The notes under the pieces: model-generated
Database searches by the model: none
What the model saw: only the letters and a program-made list of their open reading frames with translations
What the model was told of the DNA's origin: nothing
Made by a program: the position numbers and the translations under genes
Shown here: piece by piece, positions 1 to 7,586 of the stretch
Numbering within the stretch: the first letter of the stretch is position 1
How the letters are laid out: each line of letters begins with the position of its first letter
Assembly (NCBI GenBank): GCA_025357915.1
Contig: JANYLH010000033.1
Location: 1 to 32,957 of the forward strand
DNA: 32,957 nt
Direction of reading: 5' to 3'
DNA from: Gammaproteobacteria bacterium
GTDB lineage: Bacteria; Pseudomonadota; Gammaproteobacteria; Steroidobacterales; Steroidobacteraceae

Positions 1-1934
1 ACGCCGCGATCGTGATGATCGAGAACGCGCACAAGCACATGGAGGCCTGGCACCATCGCAATCCGGGCCAGGCACTGGCGGGCGCCGAACACTGGCGCGT
101 CGTCGGCGAGGCCGCAGCCCAGGTGGGTCCGGCGCTGTTCATCTCGCTGCTGATCATTACGTTCTCGTTCATTCCAGTATTCACGCTCGAGGCCCAGGAA
201 GGACGGCTGTTCTCGCCCCTGGCCTTTACCAAGACCTATGCGATGGCCGCCGCCGCAGGGCTTTCGGTCACGCTCATTCCCGTGCTGATGGGGTATCTGA
301 TCCGCGGCCGCATTCCTGCGGAGCACGACAATCCGATCAATCGTGGGTTGATTGCCTTCTATCAACCCTTGTTGACCCGGGTATTGGCCTATCCGAGGGC
401 CACGCTGGCCGGCGCGCTGCTGGTTCTGCTGACGGCGCTGTACCCGGTGCTGCGCATTGGCGGGGAATTCCTGCCGCCGCTCGACGAGGGCGACCTGCTC
501 TACATGCCCTCCGCGCTGCCGGGCATATCAGCCGCCAAGGTGGGGGAGTTGCTGCAGCAGACCAATCGACTCATCAGGACCGTACCTGAAGTCGCGAGTG
601 TCTTTGGCAAGGCGGGGAGGGCGGAGACCGCCACCGACCCGGCCCCGCTGGAGATGTTCGAGACGACCATCCAGTTCAAACCGCGCGACCGGTGGCGCCC
701 CGGTATGACGCCCGAGAAGCTGGTCCAGGAGCTCGATCGCGCGGTGCAGGTGCCCGGCTTGTCCAACATCTGGGTGCCACCGATCCGCAACCGCATCGAC
801 ATGCTGGCGACCGGCATCAAGAGCCCGGTGGGCATCAAGGTGTCCGGCACGGACCTGCGCGAGGTGGACCGGCTGTCGGGCGAAGTGGAGCAGGTCGTGA
901 AGCAGGTCCGGGGCGTCAGCTCCGCATTCGCCGAGCGATTGACTGGCGGGCGCTACATCGACGTGCAGATCAATCGCGAAGCTGCCGGGCGCCTCGGGCT
1001 GAACATCGCGGACGTGCAAGGCGTAGTGGCGGCGGCGATCGGCGGCGACAACATCGGCGAGACGGTAGAAGGGCTCCAGCGCTTCCCCATCAACCTGCGC
1101 TATCCCCGTGAATTGCGCGATTCGGTGGAGAAACTCCATGACCTCCCGGTGCTGACCGAACGCGGCGCACAGATCCGCCTGGGCGATGTCGCCGCCATCG
1201 GCATCAGCGACGGACCGCCGATGCTCAAGAGCGAAAACGCCAAGCTCACCGGCTGGGTCTATGTCGACCTGCGCGGGCGCGACCTCAGTTCCGCCGTGCA
1301 TGACATGCAGCGGGCCGTGGCAAGGCAGATCAGGCTCCCGGCGGGCTATTCACTCTCCTGGTCCGGCCAGTTCGAATTTCTTGAACGCGGTGTCGCCAAA
1401 CTGAAGATCGTGGTGCCCGCGACGCTGATCATCATCTTCATCCTGCTCTACTTTGCCTTTCGCCGTTTCGACGATGCGCTGCTGATCATGGCGACGCTGC
1501 CGTTCGCGCTGGTAGGCGGGTTCTGGCTGATGTACCTGCTCGATTACAACCTGTCGATCGCCGCTGCCGTCGGCTTCATCGCCTTGGGCGGCGTGGCGGC
1601 CGAAATCGGCGTGGTCATGCTCGTGTACCTCAACCAGGCGGTCGCAAGCCACATGGCGGAAGGGCGCTCGGCGAATGAGACGGAGCTGACCGCCGCGATC
1701 ATCGACGGCGCGGCCCTGCGCGTGCGCCCCATTGCCATGACCGTTGCGGTCATCATCGCGGGCCTCCTGCCCGTCATGTGGGGCACCGGCACGGGCTCCG
1801 AGATCATGCGCCGCATTGCCGCACCGATGATCGGCGGCATGGTCACGGCGCCGCTGCTGTCGATGTTCGTGGTGCCGGTCGTGTATCTGCTGATCCGGCG
1901 GCGCGAATTGCGCGGCCGTGCCCGATCACCGTAG
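1..1934 (+). CDS. cusA: CusA/CzcA-type heavy-metal RND efflux pump, 3' part
   Basis: This is the inner-membrane pump subunit of a tripartite Cu(I)/Ag(I) efflux system. It moves metal outward using the proton gradient, with a periplasmic adaptor and an outer-membrane channel. The frame is open from base 3 and reads [12 protein letters not shown], a conserved internal HME-RND motif, so the gene begins upstream and only about 640 C-terminal residues are here. Three methionines fall at the places of the E. coli CusA metal-binding cluster: [18 protein letters not shown] and [12 protein letters not shown]. That favours monovalent Cu/Ag over the divalent cations carried by CzcA. Several hydrophobic segments close the protein, around [17 protein letters not shown] and the C-terminal helices. 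Its stop lies 8 bp from the stop of the convergent hydrolase gene. Adaptor and channel genes would be expected upstream of the window. Confidence 0.93.
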   Translation, partial: AAIVMIENAHKHMEAWHHRNPGQALAGAEHWRVVGEAAAQVGPALFISLLIITFSFIPVFTLEAQEGRLFSPLAFTKTYAMAAAAGLSVTLIPVLMGYLIRGRIPAEHDNPINRGLIAFYQPLLTRVLAYPRATLAGALLVLLTALYPVLRIGGEFLPPLDEGDLLYMPSALPGISAAKVGELLQQTNRLIRTVPEVASVFGKAGRAETATDPAPLEMFETTIQFKPRDRWRPGMTPEKLVQELDRAVQVPGLSNIWVPPIRNRIDMLATGIKSPVGIKVSGTDLREVDRLSGEVEQVVKQVRGVSSAFAERLTGGRYIDVQINREAAGRLGLNIADVQGVVAAAIGGDNIGETVEGLQRFPINLRYPRELRDSVEKLHDLPVLTERGAQIRLGDVAAIGISDGPPMLKSENAKLTGWVYVDLRGRDLSSAVHDMQRAVARQIRLPAGYSLSWSGQFEFLERGVAKLKIVVPATLIIIFILLYFAFRRFDDALLIMATLPFALVGGFWLMYLLDYNLSIAAAVGFIALGGVAAEIGVVMLVYLNQAVASHMAEGRSANETELTAAIIDGAALRVRPIAMTVAVIIAGLLPVMWGTGTGSEIMRRIAAPMIGGMVTAPLLSMFVVPVVYLLIRRRELRGRARSP

Positions 1935-1942
1935 CGTCTCTT

Positions 1943-2842
1943 CTAAAGTTGCTGGCCGACGAGAGCCGACAACGGCGGGGCGAGCAGATCGAGATGATCG
2001 TAGAGGCCGTCTACATGGCCTCCGAAGCCGTCAGCGTAGGGAGGGCCCAGGGACAGAAACCGCTTCGGCTCGCGAGCGGCAGCAAACAACCGCTCCCCCT
2101 GGTGATAAGGAATGGTCATGTCGCCCTTGCTGTGGGCGATCAGCACCGGCATGCGCAGCGTCGGCATGAGGCTGAGTGAGTCAAAATGCACGCTGGCCAG
2201 CCACCTGATGGGCAGGTACGGATAGGTGTCCGCGGCGGCGTCCGGAACCGAGGTAAATGCGCCGAACAGAACCAGCGCAGCGGCAACATGTCTCGCGGCG
2301 AGGTTGACGGCCGGGCCGGAACCCAATGAATGGCCCCACACGATGATGCGCTCGGCCGCGATTCCCCGACGGCGCAATTCCGCGTAGACCGCCTCGGCGT
2401 CTTCGTTCATGTGCGCTTCCGAGGCAACGCCCGGGGTCAGGCCATACCCGCGGTAATCGAAACTCAGCACATTGAGACCGAAGCTGGCCAGACGCCGCAC
2501 GTGCTCGAGTTGCTCGGCGGAAAATGCCGAGACCGCGTTACCATGCAGGTGCAATACCCACAATCCGGAGTCGTGTGAGGGATCGGCGCGCAAGATGACG
2601 GCGGCGAGCGCGGCCCCCGCGACACCCGGGATTGACACTCTTTCGGCGCCGGCCGGGATCAGACCGGAGACTTCCGTCCGACTGACTTCACTCTCAAATA
2701 CCAGCTCGTGCTCGTGCCACTTGAGCCAACCCAGGACGGTGCCCAGCGCCAGCACGCCGGCGACGCACAATATGGCCAGGACACGCTGCAAGCGCCACCA
2801 TCCGCGCGGCGCTGCTTGCAAGCCACCCTTGCCGTCGCTCAT
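1943..2842 (-). CDS. membrane-anchored alpha/beta hydrolase
   Basis: This 299-residue protein has an N-terminal hydrophobic helix (about residues 20-40) followed by an alpha/beta hydrolase domain facing the periplasm. The oxyanion region is HLHGNA (about 98-103), the nucleophile elbow is GHSLGSG with Ser172, and Asp241 (HSKGDMTIP) and His276 (GFGGHVDG) complete a catalytic triad. It resembles the Bem46/ABHD13-like serine hydrolases; the substrate cannot be told. The frame stays open to 2890, but the Met at 2842 is preferred because the extra 16 residues look non-conserved and a G-rich stretch precedes the Met. It lies 57 bp downstream of the aldehyde dehydrogenase gene on the same strand, so the two may be co-transcribed. 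Confidence 0.85.
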   Translation of the reverse strand: MSDGKGGLQAAPRGWWRLQRVLAILCVAGVLALGTVLGWLKWHEHELVFESEVSRTEVSGLIPAGAERVSIPGVAGAALAAVILRADPSHDSGLWVLHLHGNAVSAFSAEQLEHVRRLASFGLNVLSFDYRGYGLTPGVASEAHMNEDAEAVYAELRRRGIAAERIIVWGHSLGSGPAVNLAARHVAAALVLFGAFTSVPDAAADTYPYLPIRWLASVHFDSLSLMPTLRMPVLIAHSKGDMTIPYHQGERLFAAAREPKRFLSLGPPYADGFGGHVDGLYDHLDLLAPPLSALVGQQL

Positions 2843-2899
2843 ATCCCACCATCCCTTTAAGCTGTCGTGACCGAAAAGTCGCCGACCCACGCTGCCATT

Positions 2900-4666
2900 C
2901 TAACCCAGCAGTGCGTTGAGGAAGATACGTGGAATCTTCAGCCAGCCCGGTCGGTACTGGAATGCGACCAGGAGTCGTCCAAGAGTGCGGCCCCTGCGGT
3001 GAGTGATAAACCAGGGCGGGCGGGGCAGCAGCGCAAAGGAGAGGCTGAGCAGGCTGCGCGGAAATGGCCTGAACGGCGCCTCGACTACGGTGCGTTGCGC
3101 GCGGTCGAACAGGCAGGTGTTGTGGACCATGCCGATGCCACTTTGTACGTCGTCCAGCGTGTGTCCGGGAAAGGCGCCCCAGGTGGCCTGCGGCGTCAGA
3201 AAACCCACGCCGGTCCAGGTGTTCACCGCAATGGTGCCGTAGCGCAACCCGATCAACAGCTCCTCGAAGCGCTTGCGCCCGATACGGGCGATCGTGGCAG
3301 GGTGGATCACGATATTGGCGCCCAGCGTGCCGTACAACTCCTCGTTTGCAAACCGGATGGCATCCTGCAGGAACAACTCCGGATCGGCACCCGCCAGTTC
3401 CGCGAAACCCAGGGCCGGCGCAAAGACTTCAACCGTTCTGACCGTGGCACTGCTTTGTCCATTCAGCGACGCGATCAGCACCTCACCGCTACCTGTGCAG
3501 GGCACGGATCGCACATTGGTGTTGTTGGCGGAAAACGCTGCCAGGCGCTCAGCGGCCCCGGGGTAGTAGAGCGAACGCCCTGCGGCGTGCGCAAAGATGC
3601 GCTCCAGCGCGCTCATGAAAGCGGCCTTCTGTCGCCAGTCCCGGGACACGACCAGCACCTGGCACGCCACGCAATTGAACCCGGCATTGTGCAATTTTTG
3701 CGTCGCCACCTGCTCAGCCTGGAAGGCGATATCGGCCGCCGACCAGGGGCCTGGTACCACGATTGTGGGGCACACGGCCCCAAGTTCCGAGGTGATGGCG
3801 CGAGTGTTCCTGGGCGTGCCGGCCGCCTTGCTGGCCAGACCCTCTGCGCCCGCGCCCCAGACGATGGCGTCGTGTGTAGCCCCCGCGCCGGTGATGTGAA
3901 TCGTCTCCACCAGCGGATGGTTGCAGAGAAACTCCCCGATTTCCTTGCCGCCACGCACGATGCGCAGGACGCCGCGGTCCACCAGCGACTTGAGTGCGGT
4001 CTGGAGGAACGCCGCCAGATAATCGTTGATGGGATTCAGCTTGAGGATCACGACTTCATTCTCGGCAATCAACTTGTGCAAAACGTCGAGCGGCGCGATC
4101 GCAGCGACGTTGCCCGCGCCCAGCACCAGCGCGACCTTGCCTGTCTTGTGGCGCGGGCTTGCCGGGTCATAGGTCGCGGCCGTGTGCTGCCTGATATTGG
4201 CGCGTGTGACGCCCGGTTCCATCCAGACGTCTGCTTTGATGCCGCTGAGCAGCACATGATCCCAGACGGAGTTGGGCAGGACGCGAGCCACCAGTTGCCC
4301 GTTGGCGAGCTCCCGCATCGGCACCTGATCAAGGTGCCGGGCACCCTCCACGTGCGAGAGGGTGCGCATCATCTGGTTGCAATAGACCATGAGGGCGTAC
4401 GGACCCGCCAGCCATTCTTCCCCTTCGAGCGCCGTTCCGGCGGCGATCCCTTTGCTTTTGGCCGCTGCTTCTACCCAGCCATGGGCGACCGACATCACCG
4501 CGCCCTTGATCTCACCGAGGATGGCGATCCGCTCGGCCACCGTCGTCCCGACCCAGTGCGCGCGACTATCGGCCAGGCACCGCAGGTCGCGATCCAGGTC
4601 GGCGAACGCCGTTGCCTGAGATCCTGGTGCAATGGAAAGTGCCGCTTCGGTCTGATCAGAATTCAT
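2900..4666 (-). CDS. aldehyde dehydrogenase superfamily protein, long variant
   Basis: This 588-residue protein has the ALDH fold: a Rossmann-type segment VLGAGNVAAIAPLD (about 181-194), a glycine-rich GAGATH (about 260-265), the SELGAVCP motif with the likely general base Glu294, and the likely catalytic Cys332 in GFNCVACQVLVV. It is longer than a typical ALDH of about 490 residues. The extra length is an N-terminal helical region and a basic C-terminal tail containing PPWFITHRR. The Rossmann and Cys motifs depart from the usual GPGN and GQxC, so it belongs to an atypical branch and could act on a CoA thioester or an unusual aldehyde; I cannot say which. The ATG at 4666 has only a weak GAG ribosome site. 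It probably forms an operon with the downstream alpha/beta hydrolase. Confidence 0.85.
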   Translation of the reverse strand: MNSDQTEAALSIAPGSQATAFADLDRDLRCLADSRAHWVGTTVAERIAILGEIKGAVMSVAHGWVEAAAKSKGIAAGTALEGEEWLAGPYALMVYCNQMMRTLSHVEGARHLDQVPMRELANGQLVARVLPNSVWDHVLLSGIKADVWMEPGVTRANIRQHTAATYDPASPRHKTGKVALVLGAGNVAAIAPLDVLHKLIAENEVVILKLNPINDYLAAFLQTALKSLVDRGVLRIVRGGKEIGEFLCNHPLVETIHITGAGATHDAIVWGAGAEGLASKAAGTPRNTRAITSELGAVCPTIVVPGPWSAADIAFQAEQVATQKLHNAGFNCVACQVLVVSRDWRQKAAFMSALERIFAHAAGRSLYYPGAAERLAAFSANNTNVRSVPCTGSGEVLIASLNGQSSATVRTVEVFAPALGFAELAGADPELFLQDAIRFANEELYGTLGANIVIHPATIARIGRKRFEELLIGLRYGTIAVNTWTGVGFLTPQATWGAFPGHTLDDVQSGIGMVHNTCLFDRAQRTVVEAPFRPFPRSLLSLSFALLPRPPWFITHRRGRTLGRLLVAFQYRPGWLKIPRIFLNALLG

Positions 4667-4790
4667 CTCATGACTCGCGGGTGCATAGTGTTTGGGCGTC
4701 CAGCGATGGATCGGGAAATATCGAGGTTTCAGACATGGATGTACCAGCCTGGCCGCAAACAGGTGTCGACCGACAGGCCGTGAACGGGCT

Positions 4791-6620
4791 CTAGTTCACC
4801 GTGACGCTTGCGGGAGCCGATGCGATTCCATTGGCGATCACAGCCAGCGAACTGGATCCCGCCTCTGCCCCCATCGGAACGTCGAAGTTGGTTGAGACCA
4901 CAGCGTTGCCGGTGGCCACGCCCATGCTGCTGTGTCCGTGGGTACGCGCATAGACGACGTGGCCCGAAGCTATATTGGTTATTCGCACCAGGGGATAGTT
5001 CGTTGCGGAATTCAATTCGTCCCCAACAGTGGCAGCCTGGGAGAGGCCGTTGAACTGCGTACCTGAAATGGCGTACGTCGAGCCGCGTGTGACAGATGCG
5101 GGGGCGGTGCTGATGGCAGGCGCCCAGACCGGATTGCTGCTGCCCGCACCGGCATAGACCTGGGTTACGTCTCCGGTCACCAGTGCCTGGCCATTGGGTA
5201 ATGGCAAAACGAAATACTCGGTGTAGCCGCCATTGTTCGACAACGCTCCAGTGACTGACATCCTCGCGCCGTCGTACTCGTAAAAGCGCCCCGAAGTGGT
5301 GGCAACCAGGACATGGCCGGAGGGCAGCAGGGCGGCGCTCGCGTCTTCCGCATCATCGCCAGCCGCGAAGTCGGGGCCGACGGCAAAGCTGCCGGATACT
5401 GCCGATGTCAGCCCGGGCGTGTACAGCGCCGTGTGCGCGACGGAACCGCCCGATGCGGCACCGGTGACAAAGACGGTGCCGTCGGGCAGCAGCAGGGCAG
5501 GGCCGATTTCACCCGGCGGAAAGTAGGTGCCTGTGAGTCCAGGGCCGTAAGACACGCCGCCGACGACCGAAGCCGGCGCGGGACCGTACGCCAGACCAGC
5601 GGGGTATCCCGTGGGCGAGGACAGCAAGTTCGGCGTTGTGCCATCGCTGAACCATTGCCCTGCGACAACGTTGTAGTGCTCGGCGTGGCGAGGATTGCCT
5701 ACATCCACTGTAAACAGATCGCCATTCGGCAACAGCGTCCAGCCCTCTTCAGCAAAATCGTCGGCCTTGCCAACAGCGGGAATTGAGGTCCAGGTCAGGC
5801 TGAGCGGGTCGAGGCGCCACATCGAACGTCCCAACTTGTCGCCGTAGGCAAAACTGCCATCTGGCAGTACTACGGATGATGGATCACCAATGTAGGCCAC
5901 GCCGGGAGGCGCGGCGATCATCGTCCACTGATCGGTCACCGGATCGTAGATCGCCGACATGTTGGTCAGACCGCTGGGGGCGAACGGCAGGCTGTACTGG
6001 TTCTGGTTGTATTCGCCGCCCACGAACAGCACCCGCCCGTCGGCCAGCACGGCCTGCGCGCCCGCATAGGGCGCATACCCGGCCGGAGGACTTGCGAGTT
6101 GGTGCCAGGTGCCGTTGGCATAGTCACCCGTAATATCCGGCACCAGAGCGTAGAAGACGCCGGCGTCATAGTTCGACTGCATCATGACGCTGCCGTCGGT
6201 GAGCAGGAGCGTGAGATAGCCCGAATCGGGCGGCTGGTGGGCAAGGGCGGTGAACGGACCACCCGTGCAGTCGATGGTGATGTTGGTCACGTTTGCGGCA
6301 CTCACCGTTCCCGAACCGTTCATGACGCTGCAACTTTGCGTGGGCGTGGATGGTTGCGTAAGCACGGTCACGGTGTAGGCAGAACCGGTGCCGAGCGTGC
6401 CCGGAAAGGTGAACCCGCCGGGTGCGGTTACTGCAAGGTTGCTGCCGCCGTTGATCTGGAGAACCAGACCGGAACCACTGAGCCCGGCAACGGTGCCGCC
6501 GATAGCGTATCGCGCTGTGGGCGCCGAGGCACCGCCGCCGCCGGCGCACGCCGCCAGCGCCACGATGAACGTGGTGAGGACCGCAACGCTCGCGGCCTTT
6601 GACGCACTTCCTGGATTCAT
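4791..6620 (-). CDS. Kelch/galactose-oxidase-like beta-propeller lipoprotein
   Basis: This is a 609-residue exported lipoprotein when started at the Met at 6620. That start gives a signal peptide ending in the lipobox LAAC (Cys25) followed by a glycine-rich linker. An upstream in-frame start at 6734 would bury the signal peptide, so it was not used. Residues about 36-140 form a small beta domain of the kind seen in surface proteins (IGGTVAGLSG, then VTNITIDC). The middle has repeated blade-like units (LADGRVLFVGGEYN, VLPDGSFAYGD, LLPNGDLFTVD, LLPDGTVFVTG, LLPSGHVLVAT), typical of Kelch and galactose-oxidase propellers. The C-terminus resembles the E-set/TIG domain that follows the propeller in galactose-oxidase-like proteins. 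I see no clear copper ligands, so a structural or binding role is as likely as oxidase activity. Confidence 0.82.
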   Translation of the reverse strand: MNPGSASKAASVAVLTTFIVALAACAGGGGASAPTARYAIGGTVAGLSGSGLVLQINGGSNLAVTAPGGFTFPGTLGTGSAYTVTVLTQPSTPTQSCSVMNGSGTVSAANVTNITIDCTGGPFTALAHQPPDSGYLTLLLTDGSVMMQSNYDAGVFYALVPDITGDYANGTWHQLASPPAGYAPYAGAQAVLADGRVLFVGGEYNQNQYSLPFAPSGLTNMSAIYDPVTDQWTMIAAPPGVAYIGDPSSVVLPDGSFAYGDKLGRSMWRLDPLSLTWTSIPAVGKADDFAEEGWTLLPNGDLFTVDVGNPRHAEHYNVVAGQWFSDGTTPNLLSSPTGYPAGLAYGPAPASVVGGVSYGPGLTGTYFPPGEIGPALLLPDGTVFVTGAASGGSVAHTALYTPGLTSAVSGSFAVGPDFAAGDDAEDASAALLPSGHVLVATTSGRFYEYDGARMSVTGALSNNGGYTEYFVLPLPNGQALVTGDVTQVYAGAGSSNPVWAPAISTAPASVTRGSTYAISGTQFNGLSQAATVGDELNSATNYPLVRITNIASGHVVYARTHGHSSMGVATGNAVVSTNFDVPMGAEAGSSSLAVIANGIASAPASVTVN

Positions 6621-6918
6621 GCTGCAGGTCCGATCAATTCGACAATAGACGGGCTCCGCGCGCGGGCAGCATGCCACGCTTCCGCAGCGGCGACCAGCTA
6701 TGGATCCTTGAACTTTCCAAAGGGAATTGTCCACCTCACAAGTTCTTCAGGGACGGCGGGCTTCGTCACGACCAACGTCGAAAATCAAGCCGTTCGAATT
6801 TTCCCGAAACCCAACCGGGGCGGCATCATCAACTATCAGTACATAGAGGGAAAAAACGATTGTCATCGAATCTACATGAGCTATATCTTTTAACTCATTA
6901 CTTTATAGGACTTATCAT

Positions 6919-6930
6919 GTTGGACTCGAA
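6919..6930. repeat. 12-bp direct repeat of tRNA-Asn T-arm sequence, possible att remnant
   Basis: GTTGGACTCGAA here is identical, in the same orientation, to 10893-10904 inside the tRNA-Asn gene (T-loop and T-stem read on the minus strand). Tyrosine integrases commonly use the 3' half of tRNA genes as attachment sites, so the pair could bracket an old insertion of about 4 kb. The match does not extend to the tRNA 3' end, which weakens the case. Confidence 0.35.
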
Positions 6931-6982
6931 ATCGCGTGTAAGCGATTGAACTGCTCAGGACTATTTCAGAGCAACTTCGCGG

Positions 6983-7001
6983 TACCCCCGGCGATACCCC
7001 C
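6983..7001. repeat. two TACCCCC repeats, 12 bp apart
   Basis: TACCCCC occurs at 6983-6989 and again at 6995-7001, one helical turn apart, 52 bp from the tRNA-like repeat. Short repeats of this sort near an att core can be integrase arm sites. No integrase gene survives nearby, so this is only suggestive. Confidence 0.3.
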
Positions 7002-7049
7002 AATTTCGTGGGCTGCAGTGATACGGATCGATACTTCACCCGCCTGGAA

Positions 7050-7226
7050 ATGGTCCGCGAGTTCGAGACCGCAGAGCTGCGGCGCACCTCGACGGACACC
7101 AAGCTGCGCCAGCTATCGGCGCTGATGGCCGCGGGTCATCTCTATGGAAATAATCCCGGCCGCGACAGGGATGTGCAGGCGGTTCGCGAACGCTGGGCCC
7201 GGCTGCGGCAGACTGCAGGTGACTGA
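7050..7226 (+). CDS. small conserved-type protein preceding a nucleotidyltransferase
   Basis: This 58-residue charged helical protein contains REFETAELRRTSTDTKLRQL, then LSALMAAG and a C-terminal VRERWARLRQ. I recognise this pattern as a short ORF often found directly upstream of AbiEii/DUF6036-like nucleotidyltransferase genes; its function is unknown to me. The frame is open further up (a GTG at 7008), but the Met at 7050 fits the conserved start better. Its last codons overlap the next frame through GGTGACTGA, a translational-coupling arrangement. Because its partner is gutted, it may itself no longer be functional. Confidence 0.55.
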   Translation: MVREFETAELRRTSTDTKLRQLSALMAAGHLYGNNPGRDRDVQAVRERWARLRQTAGD

Positions 7227-7527
7227 GCGCGTCCCCGCGTCGCTCCTCGCCGCGCTGACCGACCTCGTGCAATGGCTGGACACCGCGAAAGTACCTCCCA
7301 TGGTCATCGGCGGCCTGCGTGTGCACTTGCCGCGTATCGAAGACTTGCTGCTCATGAAGGCTGTTGCCGGTCGCCCCAAAGACCTGCAAGACATCGAAGG
7401 CCCGCTGGCCGCACACCCCAACGCCGATATTGCAGTCGCGCGGCAATGGATTCAGGAGTTCGCTACGGCGATGACCATGCCGGGCATGTTGGAAGAGTTC
7501 AATAAGTTGGTGGCGCGGCGGAAGTAG
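7219..7527 (+). pseudogene. nucleotidyltransferase remnant with internal deletion
   Basis: The frame starts at the GTG overlapping the previous stop and encodes 103 residues. Residues 1-32 (LTDLVQWLDTAKVPPMVIGG) match the beginning of AbiEii/DUF6036-like nucleotidyltransferases, and the rest (LPRIEDLLLMKAVAGRPKDL, then DIEGPLAAHP, ending LARRK) matches their C-terminal third. The segment that should lie between, carrying the G-S and D-x-D metal-binding residues of the polymerase-beta fold, is absent; the join falls directly after MVIGG. The product should have no nucleotidyl transfer activity. The deletion keeps the frame, so a short stable protein is possible, but a decayed gene is the simpler reading. 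The assignment is from motif memory, not a search. Confidence 0.6.
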
Positions 7528-7586
7528 ACTCGCCCTTCCAAACGGCGTACTACTGGTCCCCTGCGCCAGAACAATCGGGGAATTCA

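Larger units (their letters stand above)
6621..7049. other. low-coding spacer, possibly degenerate
   Basis: This 429-bp stretch has visibly lower G+C than its surroundings around 6800-6930. The right half of the kelch gene promoter must lie here. A 61-codon rightward frame (6708-6893, TTG start) ends in CHRIYMSYIF and has no recognisable family or ribosome site, so I do not call it a gene. On the minus strand, 6698-6784 encodes a short frame ending ELVRWTIPFGKFKDP, reminiscent of the start of DUF3820 proteins but cut off by a stop. The stretch also contains a 12-bp tRNA T-arm match and two TACCCCC repeats, listed separately. It looks like decayed accessory DNA. Confidence 0.5.

Noticed and set aside
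2867-4783. A 638-codon open frame on the plus strand opposite the aldehyde dehydrogenase gene
   Set aside because: It is an antisense shadow of a high-GC gene. Its translation is rich in Arg, Gly, His and Gln without any domain, while the minus frame has clear ALDH motifs.
6708-6893. 61-codon frame in the spacer after the kelch gene
   Set aside because: It has a TTG start, no ribosome site, no recognisable family, and lies in AT-richer, probably decayed DNA.
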